Part shown: piece by piece, positions 56,330 to 64,000 of the stretch
How the letters are laid out: each line of letters starts with the position of its first letter
Position numbering within the stretch: position 1 is the first letter of the stretch
DNA from: Tetmemena sp. SeJ-2015
Taxonomy: Eukaryota > Ciliophora > Spirotrichea > Sporadotrichida > Oxytrichidae
DNA: 64,000 bases
Assembly: GCA_027382625.1 (NCBI GenBank)
Contig: JAJKFJ010021259.1
Coordinates: 1-64,000, forward strand
Direction: 5' to 3'
The notes under the pieces: generated by a model
Told to the model about the DNA's origin: nothing
The model's input: only the letters and a program-made list of their open reading frames with translations
Database searches by the model: none
Translations under genes and position numbers: made by a program

Positions 56330-59300
56330 TCATTCGAATGATCCGAATCCTTCCTGAATGCTTTACTCTTTAATCCTCTCGAGAATATCATTATCTTCAT
56401 CGTCTTCGTAATTCTCTAGCTTGTAGGAAGTCTTTGAATGAGGTAGTGCGAAATTTTTTGCTAAGCTGTTCTTGAAACTGCCACTGCTAGCACCTCTAAA
56501 CTGCTCATTGGATACTCCAGAATCAAAGGATTTATGCCTTTCTTCGCCCATTCTCTGCTAAACTGCTTCCCTTATAGGGCATTAATGCACTCTCTCATTA
56601 AATATATTCTTGGCCATCTGAGGAAGACTACAAGGGCCTGATCCCGCGCAGAAGCTATTGAAAGTCTCCTTGATATCAGCCTGAATTTTTGCAACCTTGT
56701 CCTTGCCAGTACCAAAAGACTCAGAAAGCTTCTACACCATCGTCTTCTAATCCTAACTTCTATTAAGGAGATGGCCAGTTTAGTAGGGATAAGAGTCTTT
56801 AAACTCTTTTACCTCGCATGATCGGTTATAGACCTCAGAGTCGTAAGTCTGCGAGAGACACTCACTCTACTTAGATTCTTCAGTTCGCGAATCAGATTAA
56901 GAGACTGCAGAGTTAGTAGCAGGAGGGGCTTTGATTTTTCTTGAGTTCTAAAAATCTCTACGTTGGTCTTTAGGTAAGCTGTGAAAGAGAGCTTTCACTA
57001 AAACTACAAGCTTCAGCTCCTACCCGAAAGTTAAAAATAACTTAGAAGGTATTTATAGTTTCCCCTGAGGCTTAATCTTAGAGTACAATTGAGAATTTGT
57101 AGTGTTATATAAAAAAATAGAAGACAAAAATGTTCAGCTTTGGGAATCTTCCTGCACTTCATTTGAATGATGCATTCAATACTTTCGCCAGGCTGTAGTC
57201 TATCTCTCAATTTTTTGGGTACTACTATTTTGAATCTATCCTTGCAACATTACAATAAGAGAATTGATAATTCGAATTCTATTCTTGTGCTCTCCTACAA
57301 TTTAGAGTTTAACTTTGTCAGGCCATATCACTCCTCTAGACTTGTTTTCATAGCAGACTTCAATTATGAAGTTTGATTTTTCATGAGGTACTTCAATTGA
57401 GGCTTACTTAACGTTTGCGAGCTGTGCTAGTAAGTTTAATTGATCCTTATACTCAAGCTATTGTTGTTCGTTGTTTTATTAGCCTCCTGAGAATAAGCCA
57501 CCTACAACGTATTTCAATGTCTTAGGAAATGCTTATTATAAAAATTAAGTTTAAACGATAAATTATGTCTTCTTAAGTAGGCCATCCCTATTCGCATCCT
57601 AGTAGTCCTTAAAGCTTATTGTCGGATAAATAAAATTAAGTTAAGTTAAGTTAAGTTAAGTTAAGTTAAGTTAAGTAAAGTTAATAGGATATTCTTTAGC
57701 AGGAAAAGAAAGTTGGTTTTAAGGCTGAATATCTAAGGGAGGAATTTGGGGATAAAAGTCTATTCTATTCTAGGGCTTATTGATTATTAGATCTTGGTTT
57801 GACTTTTCCGAACTTTTACTTAACTATTTCTAAGCTAGATTTTATGAAATAAGAACCATATCCTCTGTGGTGTCAGTTCTTCGCAAATCGTTCCCAATTT
57901 AATAACGCTTGGAGTTTGAATGATGGGAGGAAGCCTGAGTGGGTTAGTAATTTTAAGGCTAAGTCGCACGGCTCACCTCAGTCTCTATCCGAGTTTGATT
58001 CATAGGCTCTTCTAAGCAATAACCTATCCAGTTGATTCTCTATATCATAGATATCGCTTTAATTGCTCTGAGTATTTGGAGCTCTCTCAGATAATAGTTC
58101 TCCCTTTTGCTCTTCTTCATTAAATTCTGATTCTAAAAAAGGATTGTTATTAGAAGTGACTAAGCTTCTTATTCTCCTTTCTTTCCTCCCTTTTACTCTT
58201 CTTTGCAATCGATGCTCGTCTATCTCGTTAAAAATAGACTTAAAAGTTGAAGTATTGTCATCTCTTAGCTAGAGTATTTGATCTTTGTTTGCATCAATCA
58301 GCTCATCTAAATTCTTAAATTGCAATTTTATATCTAGAATAGAGTCCATATGCAATGAGAAAAGATCCTCTGGTCATTTACCTTATCTCAGTTTCGGTCT
58401 TTCCAAAAATTCTTACCTCTCTCTGAGAAGAGCAATTAGACTCCTCAGTCGAGTCTTGGAATTCACTGTGACATGATTCATACGAACTACTTCCCTTGTG
58501 ATTCTTAGGTCCCCGGCTACTTAACATCCAACTCTTAAACTTATCTGCATATCAAGGAAATTATAGAGTTAAATAGAGAGTTTAAGATGGTCTTATTTCT
58601 TACTTCACTTTCAGGATGAAAAGCTTGCTTTTTGACCAAACTAAAAATAGTTGCTCTCTCTGCAAAAGGACTTCACAGTCATTTCTGCTAATGTTAAAAA
58701 AGTTCTAGTCACTAGGGTTGTTGCATATTTATATCTTGTGCTAATGATCGCTCTGAGGATTAAGAGTAAGGATGCTATCTCGGTCCTAATCAGCCCTCTA
58801 ATCGAAAAAGTCATTCTAGTTTGAAAGTGAATATAACATCCCCATATTAGGATGCTATGACTTTAAGAAGGGGGGACTTGTGAGCAAAATTAAATAAGAA
58901 AGCTAAATAGTTGTTGAAATCTAGAGAGTGAGAATTAATTTCATTTTAAGCCTAACTGACTTGATTCTCTTGAGTAGGGAATGAGATTTTACGAGAAGAG
59001 ATTCGGCCAGTAATCTACCGATTTCATCAATTTTTTGCTCTTGATCTTTTTCTTCCTACCACTAAATATGAGATAGGGCTAGTTAGACCTTATTGTTGAT
59101 CTCCTCGTTCCACATTTGTGAGTCAGTGTTGCTCGGTAAGTGCAAACTTTGGCTGAGCATACTTTGCATGATCTCATTTTTAACTGCCTCCGAAATAGAT
59201 TTTATCAGGTCAGGCCCAATGACTTGGTTTTACTAGGAAGCTCTTAGATCTGAAAGCATGAGATTTGAATCTTTCAGGCTGGAGCTGTTCGGGACATCTA

Positions 59301-59409
59301 TCTAAGCAATCTTCTTGCGCTCTATATGAATTACCAGCTTTTTACAGGAGGCTACATCAGGCTCCTCTATCGCATTGAAATAGTCCTCATCATCCTTAGA
59401 ATTTAACAT
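56330..59409 (-). CDS. Large hypothetical protein with helical and disordered parts
   Basis: ATG 59407-59409 (MLNSKDDEDYFNAIEEPD) to TGA 56330-56332. Segments: 'SCKKLVIHIERKKIAQIDVP', 'LIKSISEAVKNEIMQSMLSQSL', an intron about 58328-58435, 'NLDELIDANKDQILQLRDDNTSTFKSIF', 'SNFIIEVCYENKSRGVIWPDKVKLQIVGEHKN', 'VVPKKLRDRLQPGESIECIIQMKCRKIPKAEHF', 'KIKPQGKLQIP', and a C-terminal 'KTMVQKLSESFGTGKDKVAKIQADIKETF' to 'LERIKEQSIQEGFGSFE'. The beta-like middle (VIWPDK..., LQPGESIECII) might be an immunoglobulin-like or NBR1-type fold; not established. IES-rich around 57.1 and 57.6 kb. Confidence 0.45.
57636..57675 (+). repeat. Microsatellite (TTAAG)8
   Basis: Eight perfect tandem copies of TTAAG in an AT-rich break between coding segments of the minus-strand gene; probably inside an IES or intron. 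Confidence 0.95.
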
Positions 59410-59856
59410 AATCTTAAAGAGTTGCTTTACTTTTGTCAAGTTCGGAAATAATAATTGAGCTTTCAAACTGAAAATATCAAATTATTGGTTAGTAAGATTA
59501 GAGCAAATTTAATTAGCTCAATAACTTCATTCCTCTCTTTTCATTATTTTAATCTGTATTAAAATGATTATGTGTTCTGATTGTTATCCATGAAAGTAGC
59601 AAAATATAATTTGCCTATTGTTATAAAAATGGATTCATTTCCCATTTAATCTATTAATTTTTGCTTTGAAATATTAATTAATCCGTTTCTAATTATCAGA
59701 CGAGGTCAAGCAGTATATAATTAATTTAGATTCTATTAATATCAAAGACATCCTCTTAGTCCACGTAAATATCATAATAAATTAAGCTAATTTATCTTAT
59801 AATAGTTTCTCTAAATAAATTATATCTAACAAGCTCATGTTTACATTTTCTATAGT
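59410..59856. other. Divergent AT-rich intergenic region
   Basis: About 450 bp between divergent genes; no ORF or RNA supported. Confidence 0.5.
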
Positions 59857-61026
59857 ATGAAAAGTTTTGCAACATCCACTGCAGTACTAGCTGCTCTCTT
59901 GGCTGTGGCTTCAACTCAGCCTGTCTACACTGGCAATGGCACTCTCTCTGCAAACTTTATAAAGTGATATAATTTTCATCATATTAATGATTGAACTATA
60001 CTCTAACTCTGAAGACGGGAACTCCAAGTCTCACGCTCACCTATACAGTGGACTCAAGATATAATCCTGCTTTAAAATGTACATAATTCTATTTAAATGT
60101 CTTTAATAACTGCAGTGATAAATTATTAACTGAACCTGCAGAACCTAAATCTTTAATTGACTTTTAAAAATTTAAATGTGTCCACCTGGGGGACAAGTGC
60201 AACCGCTGGATCGGGCATGTTTATGGGGCTAGCAGTCGGCACTGATTATTATAATTAAATATTATAAATGAATACACTCTGTTTTTCAATATTTATTTGA
60301 TGAGATGGAGCAGGCAGACATAGCTGCTTGCAGATACGCTTTCACCAACAGAGCGACAGACGCCTTCGTTTGCAATCTATAAATAAATTTGAATGTACAC
60401 TATTTTCAATGATACCAAGGCGGACGACAACTTCGTTATTTGGAATGATCAATTATTTATTTTAAGTTAAATAAATTATGATACTAGCAATGATCTCTAC
60501 AACTATCAACAATAATTTAAATTTTGCATAAACTATTTGAACTATACCACATATGGGCCAGTTTCATACACAAGGACGGCTACTACTGCAGCTATAGTCA
60601 TTATTTTACACAAGTAATTATCAACAATGAATTTAAATGTGCTAATACTGCGAACTTCATTGCAAAGTTCTCAAGACCCATGGAAACCAATCAATTCAAC
60701 AAAGAAACAAATTATTATTAATTGGACGAAATTTATGAATGACACAGCTAACGATAAGTAGCTTAGCAATGAGACATATGATATGCTGTGGGCTTACGGC
60801 TACATCGTGAATAATCAAATGGTCGAGCACGCTTCAGACTCTAGAGGAGTAGCCAAGCTCAATCTCACCATGGCTCCTTAATATGGAACCTCTGCAGCCC
60901 ACCAAATCTTAATTACCTGCATATTTAAAGAGATTTTAGAATTAAATTAGTTGAATGCTGGCTTCAAGTTTAAATTTTATTTCATTCCTTGGATTATGCG
61001 GACTACTGTTAGCTATCAGCTTTTGA
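59857..61026 (+). CDS. Secreted/membrane DOMON-domain protein
   Basis: ATG 59857 opens a signal peptide (MKSFATSTAVLAALLAVASTQP). After removing IESs the protein reads as a DOMON domain: 'LTLTYTVDSRYNP', 'GSGMFMGLAVGTDEMEQADIAACRYAF', 'DAFVCNDTKADDNFVIWNDLYNYQQ', 'GPVSYTRTATTAANTANFIAKFSRPMETNDTANDKQLS' and 'YDMLWAYGYIVNNQMVEHASDSRG', the family's R-P...WA-G...H.s..rG signature. It ends in a short hydrophobic C-terminus ('NFISFLGLCGLLLAISF') before TGA 61024-61026, as in anchored proteins. DOMON domains bind haem or sugar and often take part in transmembrane redox; function here is inferred. Confidence 0.85.
59953..59993 (+). other. IES in DOMON gene, pointer AACT
   Basis: AACT at 59953-59956 and 59994-59997. 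Removing 41 bp eliminates a TGA and yields 'LSANYTLTLKTGTPSLTLTYTVD'. Confidence 0.85.
60243..60297 (+). other. IES in DOMON gene, pointer TGAT
   Basis: TGAT at 60243-60246 and 60298-60301. Excision of 55 bp joins 'AVGTD' to 'EMEQADIAACRY'. Confidence 0.85.
60373..60406 (+). other. IES in DOMON gene, pointer CAAT
   Basis: CAAT at 60373-60376 and 60407-60410; a 34-bp unit. Excision gives 'DAFVCNDTKADDN'. Confidence 0.85.
60444..60488 (+). other. IES in DOMON gene, pointer AATGATC
   Basis: AATGATC at 60444-60450 and 60489-60495; a 45-bp unit. Excision gives 'VIWNDLYNYQQ'. Confidence 0.9.
60591..60640 (+). other. IES in DOMON gene, pointer GCTA
   Basis: GCTA at 60591-60594 and 60641-60644; a 50-bp unit. 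Excision gives 'TATTAANTANFIAKF'. Confidence 0.85.
60689..60737 (+). other. IES in DOMON gene, pointer AAT
   Basis: AAT at 60689-60691 and 60738-60740; a 49-bp unit. Excision gives 'RPMETNDTANDKQ' without the intervening TAA-rich filler. Confidence 0.8.
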
Positions 61027-61809
61027 TTATGAATGAGAGGAGGTCTCTCGTCCACAAAGTAAACGAGAGTCTACTTATAAGTAAAAAAAAACGTTTCATT
61101 TTATTAAGCATTTGCTCGAGTCTCTCTAAATTCAAACTAAGGTTTTATAATAATTCAGCACTAATCTAAGTCGGCATAGTCTCTGAGTTGCGTGATAGCA
61201 ATATCTGGAGTAAAGTGAGTTCAGGTCTTACTTTTTTAAAGTTAGAAATTAAACTATAATAATTAACTTGCTGAATTAATATTAATGATTCTATCCCACC
61301 TACCACTCTTACCCCCTTTCTTATATTTTCAACTTACACATAAATAAGCACGATAAATCTGCTTATAGATTAATTAAAAATTAACTAAAAGTTAAAATTC
61401 ATTAAATCAATTAAAAGTGAGACCTAAAAATGCAAAAAATAAATTAAAACTTTCCTTTAAATCTCTTAAAATTAAAAGAGAGTCATATATATTATGAGAT
61501 AAATTTAGAATAAGCCAAATATTTTGACAACAAATTGTTTTAAATATTATGTTTCTCTAGTTTCTTTTTAGCTTGACTATTAAATTCTTCTCTCATCTAT
61601 ATCATTGTTACTGCATTACTATTAAAATATTTAGTGTTGTATTCATATAAATCATTTAAAAAAGAAGTTCACATAAGTGTCACAAACATGCTAATACTCA
61701 AGGCTTAAGACATATTTAGTAGACAAGGAGCAAATCCAATAAAACAGCTTCTGTTTATAATCAAGTATATTAGGTTTTACTCATTAAAGTGTTTGAGAAT
61801 CTGAATGAG
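61027..61809. other. AT-rich intergenic region
   Basis: Nearly 800 bp, very AT-rich, between convergent genes; nothing supportable beyond short open frames. Confidence 0.5.
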
Positions 61810-62707
61810 TCAGATTAATCGAAGTACCAAAAATTACTATAGAGCACTAGTGCTTTATTAGAACTATATAAATTAACGATATAAGAAGCGGATAATGAAG
61901 TTCCTTTAAGTTCGAAAGAAGATTGCAGAAATTAAATCATCTCTCTCTATCTATAAATAACTTAACTATTTGGAGTGCTCAGATCTATTCATTACTTTAT
62001 ACAATAAATTCATAATAAATCTCAAGATTTAGCTAAATTTCGAATCATTGATTTAAATCACTAATTGAAAATTTAAAAGATCATTATTCTATCTTTTCTC
62101 ATCATCCTCAATGACTATTTAGTTTCCTTCCTAGTCAGAAAAAAAGAGGGTGAGGGAATCCTCTACTATTTCGTTAGCTAGGTTTTTCATTTTCCTGAGA
62201 ATCTCAGCTAGTAAGTTCGCAAAGTTTTAAGGCGCTGGAGCTATTCTCTTCTGTGGCTCTTACATAGGATAATAAGATGGTTTCTTAACTAGAACTGTAA
62301 TAAGTGCTGTTTTGAAATTAATTATAATATTCATTCCCTAAATTTTACTTTACTTTACTCTTCTGTGGCTGACTCTGGTACTAAATGTAGAGTCTCAAGT
62401 CAGAGGGCACCCTAGATTACTAACTGTGCTGCAATTAAGATTGACTGAGATTTATAGAGTTCATCAAGCTTTAATTAAGAAGCTGTTGCTTTTGGGCAGG
62501 ATTCTGAAAGGGGTGAACGAAATTATTGTAGGCAAATTAATTCTGAAGCTGCATTGGAGGGTAACCATAGTTCGGAAATGGAAAAGGGGGACGGCCAATG
62601 TTGTAGCCCGACTGGTTTTAAAATTAGTTAATCTGCTAGGGTTGTGGCATATGCTGCTAGTGCAAGGAATGAGGGTTGTAATTTTAACTAAGTGCTTAGC
62701 AATCCAT
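61810..62707 (-). CDS. Q/N-rich (prion-like) protein with helical C-terminal part
   Basis: ATG 62705-62707 (MDCQALSQNYNPHSLHQQHMPQPQQ). The first 120 residues are Q/N/P/Y-rich. After removal of a 112-bp IES the frame continues 'QPQKRIAPAPQNFANLLAEILRKMKNLANEIVEDSLTLFFSDQEGNQIVIEDDEKR', a plausible amphipathic and acidic domain. The frame stays open to TGA 61810-61812, but the last about 80 codons are AT-rich and may be untranslated or an IES. Many Gln codons are TAA/TAG. Function unknown. Confidence 0.6.
62246..62357 (-). other. IES with a 13-bp pointer
   Basis: CTCTTCTGTGGCT occurs at 62246-62258 and 62358-62370, bounding a 112-bp unit. Without it the reading frame passes cleanly from 'QYQSQPQK' into 'RIAPAPQNFANLLAEI'; with it the frame ends at a TGA shortly afterwards. 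Confidence 0.85.
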
Positions 62708-63187
62708 GTTTGAAGGGGCTAGGTTTTATTGGTTTTAATCATTTTAGGGAGGGTTTTAATTTCCTCTTCCTCCATGAGCTGCTTTATTCATTATTTTATG
62801 AGGAGAAATGGAAATAGGAATTCACAAAAGTAGATTAAAATATGGAGAATTTACAAATATAGAAAAATATTAGATACAAAATAGATTTATTTCTCCCAAA
62901 AAAGAGTAAAAACATATGGATTCAAATTCTTAAATTTAAAACTTAAGACGTTTACAAAGTATTTTTCTCTTTTTATCTAGCAATGCTAGCATTTATTAAT
63001 TAATTAGTGGATTCCTCTCAGTTTAAGTAGGTATAATTTGATTTGTTTCAGGTCATTTGACTTTAACGTGGTTGACTTGAAATTTAAATTTCGCATTAAT
63101 ATCCTCCAATTATGAATAAACCTTTTTAGACTTATTATAAAGTTTTATGGCAATATAATTAGTGGTTAATTTATTAGAACTTTAAAA
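62708..63187. other. Divergent AT-rich intergenic region
   Basis: About 480 bp between divergent starts; no coding feature supported. Confidence 0.5.
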
Positions 63188-64000
63188 ATGTTAAAACAAA
63201 TGCAACTGCGCTCTCTCTACAATAAATTACAGAACACATTTAGCCCCCTGCTTAACAAGCAACTCCTAAGCTAATAGACTCAACGCACCTTCAGCAAGCG
63301 CAGCTTTCAACAACTGGGAAAGTAAAGTTTCCAGTCCCCTTTGTTCAGACAGAGTACACTCATGCCTCAATTCCTGAGGAGAGCTGCAAACTCAACAAGA
63401 GGGCAATTTCTGAGCAAATTCACACCCAAGAGAGGCTTTTCATCAGGAGGAGGTGGAAATGACTTCTTCAACAGATTCCTGGAGACTATAGTAAGACTTA
63501 TACCTGGAGGCAACGTAGGAATCCTGATGGTTGCTCTTAATACTCTCTGCTACTTCCTGTACATGACATGGCCTAGACACCTCATGTTCTCTTTCCTCAA
63601 TAACTTCACCTTCTCTAAGTTCAATCTAGATCATGAAAAAATAATGTATAACATAATACAAGGGCTTATAGTTATAAAGTGTCATGGAAGAGTACACACA
63701 TTCTTGACTAGCCATTTCACTCACATGGGTTTCTTCAGCTATCTACTGGATACAGTTATCCTCTATCTCTTCTGCAATAACCTGTCGATGATGTATGGGC
63801 CTCTCTTCGTGCTCAAGACTGCTCTCATGTCCATATTCTTAGCAGACTTCCTACTTTTCCTGCAGCACCAAAGCTCTTTAATTGATATCTATTAGTAATA
63901 TTTTATGAAAGCTCTGGAGGACTAACAAGGCCTTTCCATGGAAACGACGCCATTATGAGAGGACTCATCTTCTCGATCATATTCATGAACCCCACAACTA
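63188..64000 (+). CDS. Mitochondrial rhomboid-family protein, 5' part
   Basis: ATG 63188 (MLKQMQLRSLYNKLQ) starts a long basic presequence (RTFSKRSFQQ, KRGFSSGGGG) expected for mitochondrial import. Membrane spans follow: 'GNVGILMVALNTLCYFLYM', then after an IES 'RVHTFLTSHFTHMGFFSYLLDTVILYLFCNNL', matching the rhomboid L-x-S-x-F-x-H block that precedes TM2-3, and 'YGPLFVLKTALMSIFLADF'. After a second IES comes 'SSGGLTRPFHGNDAIMRGLIFSIIF', where GxSx with the catalytic Ser is expected but G-N-D-A is seen. Resembles the PARL group. Truncated by the window edge. Confidence 0.75.
63631..63681 (+). other. IES in rhomboid gene, pointer TCATG
   Basis: TCATG at 63631-63635 and 63682-63686; a 51-bp unit. 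Excision joins 'FSKFNLDHG' to 'RVHTFLTSHFTHMG'. Confidence 0.85.
63870..63907 (+). other. IES in rhomboid gene, pointer AAAGCTCT
   Basis: AAAGCTCT at 63870-63877 and 63908-63915; a 38-bp unit. Excision joins 'LLFLQHQSS' to 'GGLTRPFHGNDAIM'. Confidence 0.9.

Noticed and set aside
1..64000. tRNA/rRNA genes, CRISPR arrays, transposase genes
   Set aside because: No cloverleaf with conserved B-box promoter, no rRNA-like block, no regularly spaced repeats and no transposase catalytic motif (e.g. DDE) was recognised by eye; a covariance or HMM search would be decisive.

Overview
The window reads as germline (micronuclear-type) DNA of a ciliate, most likely a hypotrich/spirotrich. Three things seen in the sequence support this. 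(1) TAA and TAG sit inside conserved domains (WD40, YEATS, cyclophilin, kelch, DOMON) where glutamine fits, and genes end at TGA. (2) Many genes are cut by short AT-rich segments flanked by 3-13 bp direct repeats ('pointers'); removing the segment plus one repeat restores the frame and the protein family, as for internal eliminated sequences (IESs). (3) One gene is scrambled: its RING half lies inverted, downstream of and on the opposite strand to, its B-box/coiled-coil/kelch half, and the two halves share an 11-bp pointer inside the B-box. GT...AG introns (29 to about 160 bp) are present as well. No telomeric C4A4 arrays were seen, so the window is interior to a long chromosome.

Layout: 1-6.6 kb holds a COPI-associated-like membrane protein (partial), two kelch genes on the minus strand and three hypothetical genes. 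6.8-7.8 kb has a small membrane protein and a secreted Gly-rich protein. 8.1-11.2 kb is the scrambled RING/B-box/kelch gene. 11.4-12.3 kb is a mitochondrial p32/MAM33 protein. 12.7-16.6 kb has low-complexity and membrane proteins. 17.0-18.4 kb is a SPRY protein. 18.6-21.7 kb is a protein with a repeated WGER motif. 21.9-24.1 kb holds a WDR33/Pfs2-like WD40 gene and a YEATS (GAS41/Yaf9-like) gene. 25-34.4 kb has a divergent kinesin and an Sfi1-like repeat protein. 34.7-38.7 kb is coiled-coil. 38.8-39.9 kb is an ABHD4/5-like hydrolase. 40.5-42.4 kb has a secreted protein and a SNARE-like protein. 42.5-49.4 kb is a long coiled-coil/EF-hand locus. 50.1-53.5 kb has CHCHD2-like, two small proteins, a possibly ciliary protein, a PPIL3-type cyclophilin and a small Cys-rich ORF. 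53.9-59.4 kb has two large low-complexity/coiled-coil genes. 59.9-61.0 kb is a DOMON protein cut by at least seven IESs. 61.8-62.7 kb is a Q/N-rich protein with an IES bearing a 13-bp pointer. 63.2 kb to the end is a mitochondrial rhomboid, cut by the window edge.

The genes are independently transcribed eukaryotic units in mixed orientation, closely spaced, and do not form an obvious pathway. Cilium or cytoskeleton themes (kinesin, Sfi1-like, coiled-coils) and mitochondrial ones (p32, CHCH, rhomboid) recur. Boundaries are approximate where IESs, introns or unexplained single-base frame breaks interrupt the reading frame. Assignment to a hypotrich is inference; no database search was possible.
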